The notes: generated by a model not told the origin, from the sequence alone. Positions 54,401 to 62,599 are shown, counted from the first letter of the stretch. The stretch: 64,000 nucleotides of DNA from RFTU01 sp046094505 (GCA_046094505.1 JBJTHN010000001.1:20049-84048), one strand, 5' to 3'. Made by a program: numbers and translations.

Positions 54401-55561
54401 ATGAGCGGCGTTCCCCAACAGGCCGATGCCCTGGCGGCGGCCTTGCAACAGTCTCGGGCCCGAACCCTGGCCATGATGGAGGCTTGGTGCCACGCACTGC
54501 CCAGCCTGAGAGTGCCCGAGCGTGCCAGCTTGAACCTGCCCCTGTGGGAGTGGGGGCATGTGGGTTGGTTCCAAACCTGGTGGATTGGGCGCAACCCCCA
54601 ACGGGGCCTGGGCCTGCGCTGTTCGCCCGACCACCCGCGAACGCCCCCGGCCGTGGCCGGTGCCGATGCCCTGTACGACTCCAGCACGGTGGCGCATGCC
54701 AGCCGTTGGTCCTTGAACCTGCCGGGCTTGCGCGCTGTGCGGGCGGAGTTGGCGCGGGGCTTGGCGCAGACGCTGGACTTGCTGGAACAGGCTACGCAGC
54801 AGGGGCAAGACCTGTACTGCTGGCAGCTGGTGCTGGTGCACGAAGACATGCATCAGGAAGCGGCCCTGTACATGGCACAGGCGCTGGACCTGCCCATGGG
54901 CACGGCTGCGGACGAGCAACGTGAGCGCCAGCCCCTGCCACCAAGCCTCCACGGGCGGCGGGCCCGCGTGGCAGCACAGACCCTGCACATGGGCCAAGAG
55001 GCCGTTGCGGGGCGCTTTTGCTTTGACAATGAATGTGGCCCCCATGAGCGCGTGGTGCCGGCATTTGAGATCGACCTGCAGCCGGTGAGCTGGGGTGAGT
55101 ACCTGGACTTCGTGCAGGCCACGGGCCATCGTGTGCCCAGCGTGGTGCAGGGCCACGGCGGGCGCTGGAAGATGCGCCACTTCGGGCAGTGGCGTGACCT
55201 GGACCTGTCCGAACCGGTGGCCTACCTGAGCGCGGCTGATGCGCAGGCCTGGTGCGATTGGGCCGGGCGTGCGCTGCCCACGGAGGCCCAATGGGAGTGT
55301 GCGGCGATGTGCCTGCCGGACTTTCAGTGGGGATGGGTGTGGGAGTGGACCGCCAGCACCTTTGAGCCCTACCCGGGCTTCGTGGCCCACCCCTACCGCG
55401 ACTATTCGGCCCCGTGGTTTGGCACCCACCGGGTGCTGCGCGGGGCCAGCCGGTTCACCGCCCCCCGGCTGCGCAGCGCGCGCTACCGCAACTTCTTTTT
55501 GCCCGATCGGCAAGACCTGCCTGCTGGTTTTCGCACCGTGTCGCGCGGCCCTGGGGTTTGA
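54401..55561 (+). CDS. senA: Selenoneine synthase SenA (EgtB-like non-heme iron enzyme)
   Basis: A 386-residue protein: an N-terminal DinB-like domain and a C-terminal FGE-sulfatase (formylglycine-generating) domain, as in EgtB. The three-His iron site is His53 (WEWGHVGWF) and His147/His151 (VHEDMHQE). The C-terminal domain includes WVWEWTASTFEPYPGF, LRGASRFTAP and RYRNFFLPDRQD. EgtB couples hercynine to a cysteine thiol; SenA couples hercynine to a selenosugar. I favour SenA because senB is divergent and a selenium-type transporter follows egtD. EgtB remains the alternative. Confidence 0.82.
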   Translation: MSGVPQQADALAAALQQSRARTLAMMEAWCHALPSLRVPERASLNLPLWEWGHVGWFQTWWIGRNPQRGLGLRCSPDHPRTPPAVAGADALYDSSTVAHASRWSLNLPGLRAVRAELARGLAQTLDLLEQATQQGQDLYCWQLVLVHEDMHQEAALYMAQALDLPMGTAADEQRERQPLPPSLHGRRARVAAQTLHMGQEAVAGRFCFDNECGPHERVVPAFEIDLQPVSWGEYLDFVQATGHRVPSVVQGHGGRWKMRHFGQWRDLDLSEPVAYLSAADAQAWCDWAGRALPTEAQWECAAMCLPDFQWGWVWEWTASTFEPYPGFVAHPYRDYSAPWFGTHRVLRGASRFTAPRLRSARYRNFFLPDRQDLPAGFRTVSRGPGV

Positions 55562-56581
55562 TCAGCGGGCCTGGGCCCAGAACACCGCAAAGGCCTGGTG
55601 GGGATCGGCCCAGTGCCGCAGCCCCTTAAAGCCCGCACGCTGCAGCAGTGACGTGAAGCCCTCCAGCGTCCACTTGCAGGAGTTCTCAGTGTGCAGGGTT
55701 TGGCCAGCCTGAAACACCCGCTCACGCCGCTGGCCCTGTTCGTCCTGCCAGGAGACCGTCACCCGATGGCGGGCTTGAAGGTGCATCTCAATGCGCTGCA
55801 GCACCGTGTCGTAGTGAGCCCGGTGGCGCCAGTCGCGCAGCCGGAAGTCGGCCTGCAGCAGGCGGTTGAGGTGCAGCAACAGGTTCAGGTTGAAGGCGGC
55901 GGTCACGCCCAAGGCATCGTCGTAGGCAGCCTCCAGGGTGTCGCGGTCTTTGACCAGATCCACGCCAATCAGCAGGCCACTGCCGTGCAAGGGGCCGCAA
56001 GCTGCATGCACGCTGCGCAGAAACCCAAGCGCGGCATCGGGCGTGAAGTTACCGATGCTGGAGCCCGGGTAGAACCACAGGCGCTGGGCCGAGGCGGCCT
56101 CCTCGATGCTGGGGGGCAGCTGCACACCGCTGGAGAAGTCCACGCCCAGTCCCCACATTTCCAGCTGTGGGTGTTGGCGTTGTAGGCACTCCAAGGCACT
56201 TTGCAGGAACTGCACCGAGATGTCGATGGCCACATAGCGCGCCGGTTCGAAGCGGTCAAACAAGGACGCCGCCTTGTTGCAGTTGCCCGCGCCCAGATCA
56301 AAGAGGGTGGCGCCTGTGGGCAGGGCTTGGGCCATGTCCTGCGCGTGAGCCTTGAACAGGGCCGCTTCGGTGCGGGTGGGGTAGTACTCGGGCAGCTCGG
56401 TGATGGCCTCGAACAGGCGAGACCCCAGCGCGTCATACAGAAACTTCGGCGAGCAATGGGCCTGGCCCGGATCAAGCAGCCCTTGGGTCAACTCGCGGCG
56501 CAAGGCGGCCTGGTCTTCGCGGTAGACCTGCACGAATTGGGGCGAGCGCGGGGGCTGCTCGGCTTGTGAGTGCGTGGGCAT
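55562..56581 (-). CDS. egtD: L-histidine N-alpha-methyltransferase (hercynine synthesis)
   Basis: A 339-residue SAM-dependent methyltransferase of the DUF2260 type that trimethylates histidine to hercynine, the scaffold of ergothioneine and selenoneine. It starts CSPKFLYDALGSRLFEAITE with TPTRTEAAL-like YYPTRTEAALF, SAM motif LFDLGAGNCNKAASLF, FYPGSSIGNFTPDAA, GVDLVKDRDTLEAAYDD and the substrate-site ENSCKWTLEGF near the end. ATG 56581 chosen; a TTG five codons upstream is possible. It is convergent with senA, its stop one base after the senA stop. Confidence 0.92.
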   Translation of the reverse strand: MPTHSQAEQPPRSPQFVQVYREDQAALRRELTQGLLDPGQAHCSPKFLYDALGSRLFEAITELPEYYPTRTEAALFKAHAQDMAQALPTGATLFDLGAGNCNKAASLFDRFEPARYVAIDISVQFLQSALECLQRQHPQLEMWGLGVDFSSGVQLPPSIEEAASAQRLWFYPGSSIGNFTPDAALGFLRSVHAACGPLHGSGLLIGVDLVKDRDTLEAAYDDALGVTAAFNLNLLLHLNRLLQADFRLRDWRHRAHYDTVLQRIEMHLQARHRVTVSWQDEQGQRRERVFQAGQTLHTENSCKWTLEGFTSLLQRAGFKGLRHWADPHQAFAVFWAQAR

Positions 56582-56634
56582 TGAATTTCGTCTCAAATAC
56601 GGGGTTTGGTCACTACACCCTTTGAGGAGCCTTC

Positions 56635-57501
56635 ATGATCAGCTTGTCACCTTCGCGCACCCTGCGGGCCCTGATGGCCGGCGCGGTGCTTGTGTGGGGC
56701 ATTGTCAGCCATGCCCAAACCGTCTTTCGCGTCACCACCATTCCCGAAGAAGCGGCCACGGAGCAGGTGCGCAAGTTCACGCCCATTGCCACCTACCTGG
56801 AACAGCGCCTGGGTATGAAGGTTGAGTTCACGCCGGTCAACGACTACCCGGCCGCCGTGGAGGCCCTGGTAAACAAGAAGGTGGACCTGGTGTGGTTCGG
56901 GGGCTTCACCCACGTGCAGGCCAACTTGCGCAGTGGGGGCAAGATCGTCCCCCTGGCACAGCGTGAAGAGGACACCCGTTTCCAGTCGGTGTTCATTGCC
57001 AAGACGAATTCCGGCATCAAGGCGCTGGCCGACATGAAGGGCAAGCAGGTCTCCTTTGGCTCCCAAAGCAGCACCTCGGGCCACCTCATGCCGCGCAGTT
57101 TCCTGCTGCAGGCAGGGCTGACCCCCGAAAAGGACTTCCGCCGCGTGGCCTACAGCGGCGCGCACGACGCCACCATTGCGTCGGTGGTCAGCGGAAAGGT
57201 CGATGCGGCCGCGCTGGACATCACCGTGTGGCGAAAGTTCGTGAGCGAGAACAAGGTCGACACCAAGGACGTGGACGTGTTCTACACGACCCCGGCCTAC
57301 TTCAACTACAACTGGTCCGTGCATGCCGACATGCCCGCAGCGCTTCAAGAGCGCGTGAGGAAGGCCCTGCTGGACCTCAACCCCGCTGACCCGGTGCACG
57401 CCGAGATCCTGCGGCTCAACCGTGCCACCCGCTACGTGCCCACCTCCCCTGAGAACTACAAGGGCCTGGAGACGGCGGCACGCAGCGCCGGCCTGCTCTG
57501 A
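56635..57501 (+). CDS. PhnD-like ABC substrate-binding protein, putative selenium-oxyanion carrier
   Basis: A 288-residue periplasmic binding protein. A signal peptide (LRALMAGAVLVWGIVSHA) is cleaved near residue 27. The PhnD fold shows IPEEAATEQVRKFTPIATYL, VEALVNKKVDLVWFGGFTHVQ, GKQVSFGSQSSTSGHLMP and KVDAAALDITVW. It fits the PhnD-like family annotated as putative selenate transport (TIGR04553), which occurs near selD and TIGR04348 genes. No phosphonate catabolism gene is near. A good ribosome site (GAGGAG) precedes the ATG. First gene of a four-gene ABC operon, divergent from egtD. Confidence 0.75.
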   Translation: MISLSPSRTLRALMAGAVLVWGIVSHAQTVFRVTTIPEEAATEQVRKFTPIATYLEQRLGMKVEFTPVNDYPAAVEALVNKKVDLVWFGGFTHVQANLRSGGKIVPLAQREEDTRFQSVFIAKTNSGIKALADMKGKQVSFGSQSSTSGHLMPRSFLLQAGLTPEKDFRRVAYSGAHDATIASVVSGKVDAAALDITVWRKFVSENKVDTKDVDVFYTTPAYFNYNWSVHADMPAALQERVRKALLDLNPADPVHAEILRLNRATRYVPTSPENYKGLETAARSAGLL

Positions 57502-57506
57502 GGCCG

Positions 57507-58427
57507 GTGGCGTTGACCCAGCCCACCACCGCAACCCCGCCAGCCCAGCGGGTACCCGCCCCTGAAGGGCCCGGTATGGCTGTCCGCGGCTTGGACCTGG
57601 AACTGCAGCAACTCACCGCGCGCCACCCCGCGGCCCAAGCGGCTGCAGCGCCCGCCCTGCACGCCGTGGACCTGCGCGTTCAAGCCGGCGAGCAGGTGGC
57701 GGTGATCGGGCCCTCAGGCGCGGGCAAGACCACCTTGCTGCAGGTGATGTCGGTGGCCCTGGCGCCCGCATCGGGCGGCCTGCGTCTGGCCGGATCCGAC
57801 CCCTGGGCCTTGAGCCACCGGAAGCGTCAAGCCCTGCGCGGGCGTCTGTTCGTCGCGCCGCAAGTGCCACCCCTGCCACCGCGCCAGCGCGTGGTCACAG
57901 CGGTGCTGGCCGGGCAGTTACCGGCCCTGTCCTTGTGGGCCAGCCTGCGCTCTTTGTTCTATCCCCGCGACATCCCCGCGGCCTTCGAGGCCTTGGAAGC
58001 CTTTGACTTGGGTGACAAACTGTTTGACCGTGTCGACCGCCTGTCGGGTGGCGAACGCCAACGCGTGGGCCTGGCGCGTGCTCTGGTTTCGCCTGGTTCG
58101 CTTTGGTTGATCGACGAGCCCCTCTCGGCACTGGACCCGGCGCGTGCCCAACAGGCCGTGCGTACCTTGGTAGACCGCACCCGTGCAGCCGGCATCACCC
58201 TGGTGGCCACCCTGCACCAGGTGGACATGGCTCTGGCTCACTTCCCCCGCGTGGTCGGTATGCGCGAGGGACGCGTGGTGTTTGACCTGCCGCCGCAGGA
58301 CATCAGCCGCCAGCGCCTGGAAGACTTGTACAGCCAGTTCGAACACGAACTGCGCGGTGAGGCGGCCTTGCCCCTGCAGCCCAGCGGCCCGGCGACTGCA
58401 CCACCGGTGGTGATGCACTGCCGATGA
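57507..58427 (+). CDS. PhnC-like ABC transporter ATP-binding protein
   Basis: A 306-residue ABC ATPase with Walker A IGPSGAGKTTLLQV, signature LSGGERQRVGLARAL, Walker B LWLIDEPLSALDP and the switch His in ATLHQVDMAL. It starts with GTG five bases after the binding protein; an in-frame ATG 69 bases on would lose a poorly conserved leader. It powers the two permeases that follow. It overlaps the first permease gene by four bases. Confidence 0.82.
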   Translation: MALTQPTTATPPAQRVPAPEGPGMAVRGLDLELQQLTARHPAAQAAAAPALHAVDLRVQAGEQVAVIGPSGAGKTTLLQVMSVALAPASGGLRLAGSDPWALSHRKRQALRGRLFVAPQVPPLPPRQRVVTAVLAGQLPALSLWASLRSLFYPRDIPAAFEALEAFDLGDKLFDRVDRLSGGERQRVGLARALVSPGSLWLIDEPLSALDPARAQQAVRTLVDRTRAAGITLVATLHQVDMALAHFPRVVGMREGRVVFDLPPQDISRQRLEDLYSQFEHELRGEAALPLQPSGPATAPPVVMHCR

Positions 58428-59269
58428 GCGCCGCATCCCCCATGGCCTTGCGGGCTGCGCCCGACCGTGACCCTGCCTGGCTGGGCCGGGTGGCCCTGAT
58501 GGTCACCGTGGTGGTGCTGTTGTGGCCCCTGGGTGTGGCCACCGAATTCCGCCCCTGGGTGCTGTTCGAGCCGGGCAACCTAAAGGTGACCGGTCAGTTC
58601 CTGTCGAGCTTCTGGCCGTTGGCGCACTCACAGGAGTTTGTCGAGATGGTCGTGCGCGAGACTTGGCGCACCGTGGCCATGGCCACCGCCGGTGTGACGC
58701 TGGCCCTGTTGCTGGCCGTGCCCTTGAGCCTGGTCAGCACGCGGGTCTTGTCGGTCTCCGCGCTCAGCGGGCGCATGGCGGTGATGCCGGCCGCCGTTCG
58801 CACCCTGGCGCGGTGGCTGCTCATCGTCTTGCGCTCCATCCCCGAACTGGTCTGGGCCTTGGTCTTCGTTCGGGTGGTGGGCCTGGGACCCACCGCGGGC
58901 GTGCTGGCAATTGCACTGACCTATGGCGGCATGTTGGGCAAGGTGTACGGTGAGATCCTGGAAAGTGGTGAGGCCCATGCTACGCAGACGCTGTTGCGCA
59001 ACGGCAGCGGCCGCCTGCAGGCCTTCTTCTGGGGCTTGTTGCCCACCAACGCGGGCGAACTCACGTCCTACACCGTCTACCGTTGGGAGTGCGCGATCCG
59101 GTCCTCCGTGGTCTTGGGCTTTGTGGGCGCCGGCGGCTTGGGCCAGCAGCTCGACAACTCCATGAAGATGTTCAACGGGGGCGAAGTGGCCAGCATGCTG
59201 CTGGTGTTCGTGGCCCTGGTGGCCCTGGCTGACCGCATCAGCGGATGGCTGCGCAGGGTGCTGGCCTAA
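58424..59269 (+). CDS. PhnE-like ABC transporter permease 1
   Basis: A 281-residue permease with six helices. The EAA-type loop is LRNGSGRLQAFFWGLLPTNAGE and conserved RSIPELVWALVFVRVVGLGP and GFVGAGGLGQQLDNS match PhnE. Overlaps the ATPase gene (ATGA). Paired with a second, similar permease. Confidence 0.85.
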   Translation: MSAASPMALRAAPDRDPAWLGRVALMVTVVVLLWPLGVATEFRPWVLFEPGNLKVTGQFLSSFWPLAHSQEFVEMVVRETWRTVAMATAGVTLALLLAVPLSLVSTRVLSVSALSGRMAVMPAAVRTLARWLLIVLRSIPELVWALVFVRVVGLGPTAGVLAIALTYGGMLGKVYGEILESGEAHATQTLLRNGSGRLQAFFWGLLPTNAGELTSYTVYRWECAIRSSVVLGFVGAGGLGQQLDNSMKMFNGGEVASMLLVFVALVALADRISGWLRRVLA

Positions 59270-59278
59270 GGGCGCGTC

Positions 59279-60112
59279 ATGAAGCCCATCAGCCGAGACG
59301 CCGCCAACCAGCCCTATCGCCTGCCGCCGCCTTTGTTCAGCGCCCGCTGCACCGCCTGCTGGTTCAGCCTGGGGCTGTTGGCCCTGGTGGTGGCCAGCTT
59401 CTGGTCCTTGGACCTGCAATGGCGCCAGTTCCTGTCGATGGAGGCCCTGCGCAGCATGGCCCGCTTCGTGGCGGAGTTTTTCCCGCCCGACACCTCGGCG
59501 CCCTTTGTGCACAAGGTGTTGGTGGGCGCGTGGGAAACGCTGGCGATGTCGGTGTTGGGCACGGCACTGGCCGCCTTGGTGGGATTGGCATTGGCCATTC
59601 CAGCCAGCCGCCTGTACGAGCACGATGGCGCACCGCTGCGGGCCCTGACCCGGTGGTTGCTCAATGCCCTGCGCTCGATCCCCGAGTTGGTGTGGGCCTC
59701 GCTGCTGCTGATCTCGGCGGGGCTGGGGCCTTTCGCGGGCACCTTGGCCCTGGCCTTTCACACCGCGGGCGTGCTGGGGCGGCTGTTTGCCGAGGCCATT
59801 GAAAACGCACCGCCAGGGCCGGGTGAAGCGCTGCGCCGCCTTGGGGTGGGCCGCCTGGCCGTGGTGGCCTACGCCACGCTGCCGCAGGTGTTGCCGCAGT
59901 TGATGAGCTACACCCTGTACCGCTGGGAAAACAACATCCGCGCAGCCGCTGTGCTGGGCGTGGTGGGCGCGGGCGGCTTGGGGCAACTGCTGGCCTTCCA
60001 CATGGGCTTGTTCCAGATGGGCAAGACCGCCACCATCCTGGGCGCCATGCTGTTGATGGTGGCCGTCGTGGACGGCTTGAGCCACGGCCTGCGGCGCTGG
60101 CTCACACGCTGA
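59279..60112 (+). CDS. PhnE-like ABC transporter permease 2
   Basis: A 277-residue six-helix permease similar to the preceding gene. RSIPELVWASLLLISAGLGP and the loop RLGVGRLAVVAYATLPQVLPQLMSYT (about residues 185-210) are the same motifs. Together they form a heteromeric transmembrane unit. Last gene of the operon; a hairpin lies 13 bases downstream. Confidence 0.85.
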   Translation: MKPISRDAANQPYRLPPPLFSARCTACWFSLGLLALVVASFWSLDLQWRQFLSMEALRSMARFVAEFFPPDTSAPFVHKVLVGAWETLAMSVLGTALAALVGLALAIPASRLYEHDGAPLRALTRWLLNALRSIPELVWASLLLISAGLGPFAGTLALAFHTAGVLGRLFAEAIENAPPGPGEALRRLGVGRLAVVAYATLPQVLPQLMSYTLYRWENNIRAAAVLGVVGAGGLGQLLAFHMGLFQMGKTATILGAMLLMVAVVDGLSHGLRRWLTR

Positions 60113-60124
60113 GCCCACAAGCGA

Positions 60125-60160
60125 ATCGGCCGAACACCCCTTGCTGGGCGTTCGGCCGAT
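60125..60160. terminator. Strong hairpin after the selenium ABC operon
   Basis: An 11-bp perfect stem (ATCGGCCGAAC / GTTCGGCCGAT) with one mismatch and three further CCC/GGG pairs around a 6-base loop. It can serve the ABC operon on the forward strand and the broken porin on the reverse strand. No U-tract. Confidence 0.55.
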
Positions 60161-60183
60161 GGTGTCAGGCGTGACCTGAAGGA

Positions 60184-60252
60184 TCAGAAGTTGTGGCGGA
60201 TGCCCACTTCGAAGCCCTGGGAGGTCTTGCCCGCAGCCAAGCCAGCCGCACC
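60184..60252 (-). pseudogene. C-terminal remnant of an outer-membrane porin
   Basis: The reverse strand encodes about 23 residues ending KTSQGFEVGIRHNF and stop, the typical C-terminal strand with terminal Phe of Burkholderiales general porins. The frame runs straight into the 3' end of tRNA-Arg and has no start, so the rest of the gene is gone. Likely a remnant of a deletion or insertion at the tRNA. Confidence 0.6.
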
Positions 60253-60327
60253 TGGTGCCTCCGACAGGAATCGAACCTGTATCTAGCGCTTAGGAGGCGC
60301 TCGTTCTATCCATTGAACTACGGTGGC
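60253..60327 (-). tRNA. tRNA-Arg (anticodon CCU)
   Basis: A 75-base cloverleaf on the reverse strand with encoded CCA. The anticodon loop CTCCTAA gives anticodon CCU for codon AGG. The T-arm ACAGG-TTCGATT-CCTGT and a D-arm with AGTTCAATGGATAGAAC are normal. The acceptor stem is GCCACCG with CGGAGGC, leaving an A-A mismatch at pair 4-69. Confidence 0.93.
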
Positions 60328-60338
60328 TTGTGCGAAGT

Positions 60339-60719
60339 TTATTCGAGGTGCAACACGCAGCTGTCACCGCTGGCGTCGCGCCACACGCGCACCCGCACCA
60401 ACTGGGGCAGGGGGCCGCGCAGGTGCCGCGCAATGAAGGCGCACAGGTTTTCCAGCGTGGCGGGGCCCAGGCCTTCGATTTCGTCGAGGAAGCGGTGGTC
60501 CAGCCGTTGGCGCAACTGGGCGATTTCGGCACGCACCAAGCCCAGGTCCATCACCATCCCTCGCTCATCGGGCTGGCCGCGCAGGGTGATGTCGGCCAAG
60601 TAGGTATGGCCATGCACGCGTCGGCTGCTTTCCACTTCGCCCGTGGCTTCGGCGCGGCGCAGCGTGTGCGCCGCTTCGAAGTGGAAGCGCTGGCTGAGTT
60701 CGTAGGAGGCGGAAGTCAC
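60339..60719 (-). CDS. queD: 6-carboxytetrahydropterin synthase (queuosine pathway)
   Basis: A 126-residue 6-pyruvoyltetrahydropterin synthase-fold enzyme. The zinc His ligands lie in FHFEAAHTLRR and VHGHTYLADITLRG; VMDLGLVRAEIAQL and LDHRFLDEI complete the site. It converts dihydroneopterin triphosphate to 6-carboxytetrahydropterin for queuosine. The start codon is GTG at 60719; CACAAT lies seven bases upstream. The pair with queE supports the function. Confidence 0.9.
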   Translation of the reverse strand: MTSASYELSQRFHFEAAHTLRRAEATGEVESSRRVHGHTYLADITLRGQPDERGMVMDLGLVRAEIAQLRQRLDHRFLDEIEGLGPATLENLCAFIARHLRGPLPQLVRVRVWRDASGDSCVLHLE

Positions 60720-60749
60720 AGACGGAATTGTGCCCTGCGCCCTTGGGCT

Positions 60750-61433
60750 TCAGCGGATGGCCAAGACCTTGTGGGTTTGCACACTCAGGCGCCAGCGGGG
60801 GTGGGCTTGGCAGTAGGCAATGGCCTGTTTGGTGTGCAGGGCCTGCAGCGGGCCGTCCATGGGTTGCAGCAGCCAGTGTTCAAAGTTCGGGCTGGAGGGC
60901 CCGTTCTGCTCGGCCCGTGATTCAACTGAGGTGGGCATCAACGCGGGCTGCGGGTACACGAGTTTGAGCTCATGCCCGCGGCGCTGAACCCAATCGGCAC
61001 CGGCCTTGGGGCTGACGCACACCCAGTCGATGCCCTGCGGGCCCATGGGCACCGGCAGGGTGCCGTTGGTTTCCACCGCAATCTCAAAGCCCTGCGCGTG
61101 CAGGGCATCGATGAGCACTTGGTCCACCTGCAGCATGGGCTCGCCTCCGGTGAGCACCACATAGGGAATGGCCCCCGAAGAGCGGCCGTGCTCGGTTTGC
61201 GGCCATTGGGCGGCCACCAGCGCCGCCAGTTCGGCCGCGTTGTATTTGCCGCCCAAGGTTCCGTCGGTGCCCACGAAATCGGTGTCGCAGAAGCGGCACA
61301 CCGCGCTGTAGCGGTCTTCCTCACGCCCGTTCCACAGGTTGCACCCGGCGAATCGGCAGAACACCGCAGGCCGCCCGGCCCGCAAGCCTTCGCCCTGCAG
61401 CGTGTAAAAGACTTCCTTGACCGAGTAGCTCAT
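60750..61433 (-). CDS. queE: 7-carboxy-7-deazaguanine synthase (radical SAM)
   Basis: A 227-residue radical SAM enzyme. The N-terminus YSVKEVFYTLQGEGLRAGRP is conserved and the cluster Cys are in CRFAGCNLWNG and CRFCDTDFVG, an expanded CX(n)CXXC layout as in QueE. VLTGGEPMLQVD binds SAM. It contracts the ring of carboxytetrahydropterin. ATG at 61433 overlaps the VWA gene by four bases, so the three genes form an operon. Confidence 0.92.
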   Translation of the reverse strand: MSYSVKEVFYTLQGEGLRAGRPAVFCRFAGCNLWNGREEDRYSAVCRFCDTDFVGTDGTLGGKYNAAELAALVAAQWPQTEHGRSSGAIPYVVLTGGEPMLQVDQVLIDALHAQGFEIAVETNGTLPVPMGPQGIDWVCVSPKAGADWVQRRGHELKLVYPQPALMPTSVESRAEQNGPSSPNFEHWLLQPMDGPLQALHTKQAIAYCQAHPRWRLSVQTHKVLAIR

Positions 61434-62599
61434 TTGCTGAGCAGCCGCATGGCGCCTTCCAGGCCCTGCAGCGACAGCGGGAACATTCGCTGGTTCATGA
61501 TCTGCTGGATGATGGCGATGCTTTGACGGTACTGCCACACCCCGGCCGGTTCTGGGTTGATCCAGGCGTACTTCGGGAAGGCATGTGTGAGCCGCTGCAG
61601 CCACTCGGCGCCGGGCTCTTCGTTGTTGTACTCGACGCTGCCACCGGGCTGCAGGATTTCGTAGGGGCTCATCGTGGCGTCGCCCACAAAGATGAGCTTG
61701 TAGTCTTTGTTGTACTTGCGGATGATGTCCCAGGTCGGGAACTTCTCGGCGTAGCGGCGCCTGTTGTTCTTCCACACGAAGTCGTACACGCAGTTGTGGA
61801 AGTAATAGAACTCCAGGTGCTTGAACTCGGCCTTGGCCGCGCTGAAGAGTTCTTCCACCCGGTGGATGTGCTCGTCCATCGTGCCGCCCACGTCCATCAG
61901 CAGCAGCACCTTCACCTTGTTGTGGCGCTCGGGCACCATCTTGATGTCCAGCAAGCCAGCATTGGCGGCGGTGGAATGAATGGTGTCGTCCAGGTCCAGT
62001 TCGGTCTCGGAACCTTCACGCGCAAATCGGCGTAGCCGGCGCAGGGCCAACTTGATGTTGCGCGTACCCAGTTCCAGCGTGTCGTCATAGTCGGCATAGG
62101 CCCGCTGGTCCCAGACCTTCACGGCGCTGCGGTTGCCACCCTTGCCGCCGATGCGCACCCCTTGCGGGTTGTAGCCGCCGTGCCCAAAGGGACTGGTGCC
62201 ACCGGTGCCAATCCACTTGTTACCGCCTTCGTGGCGGCCCTTCTGTTCTTCAAGGCGCTTTTTGAGCGTCTCCATCAGTTCATCCCAGCCCATCTTCTCG
62301 ATGGCGGCCTTCTGCTCGGGCGTGAGTTCACGCTCGAGCGTCTTCTTCAGCCATTCCAGCGGAATGTCTTGGGTGAAGTCGGTCACCATTTCCACGCCCT
62401 TGAAGTAGGCGCCGAAAGCCCGATCGAACTTGTCGAACTGCGTCTCGTCTTTGACCAGGGTGGTGCGCGACAAATAGTAGAACTCGTCCACACTGGGGCC
62501 GATCACGCCGGCCTTGAGCGCCTCGATCAGGGTCAAGTACTCGCGGATGCTCACCTGCAGCTTGGCTGCGCGCAGCGTGTAGAAGAAGTTGATGAGCAT
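61430..62599 (-). CDS. VWA domain-containing CoxE-like protein
   Basis: A 389-residue protein. The first 130 residues are helical (LINFFYTLRAAKLQVSIREYL). The C-terminal von Willebrand A-like domain has VKVLLLMDVGGTMDEHI in place of the usual DxSxS metal site, and LEFYYFHNCVYDFVWKNN, IIRKYNKDYKLIFVGDATMSP after it. CoxE-type proteins usually work with a MoxR AAA ATPase in cofactor or complex assembly; no MoxR is adjacent here. Its start ATG 62599 lies 47 bases after the S9 peptidase stop. Confidence 0.88.
   Translation of the reverse strand: MLINFFYTLRAAKLQVSIREYLTLIEALKAGVIGPSVDEFYYLSRTTLVKDETQFDKFDRAFGAYFKGVEMVTDFTQDIPLEWLKKTLERELTPEQKAAIEKMGWDELMETLKKRLEEQKGRHEGGNKWIGTGGTSPFGHGGYNPQGVRIGGKGGNRSAVKVWDQRAYADYDDTLELGTRNIKLALRRLRRFAREGSETELDLDDTIHSTAANAGLLDIKMVPERHNKVKVLLLMDVGGTMDEHIHRVEELFSAAKAEFKHLEFYYFHNCVYDFVWKNNRRRYAEKFPTWDIIRKYNKDYKLIFVGDATMSPYEILQPGGSVEYNNEEPGAEWLQRLTHAFPKYAWINPEPAGVWQYRQSIAIIQQIMNQRMFPLSLQGLEGAMRLLSK

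Noticed and set aside
54401..55561. Calling this gene egtB (ergothioneine)
   Set aside because: The domain layout fits EgtB as well, but senB next to it and a selenium-type ABC transporter favour SenA; there is no egtA, egtC or egtE nearby. Left as the main alternative.
56635..60112. Phosphonate uptake operon
   Set aside because: Sequence similarity to PhnDCE is real, but no phosphonate-degrading gene is nearby and the neighbourhood is selenium and hercynine chemistry.
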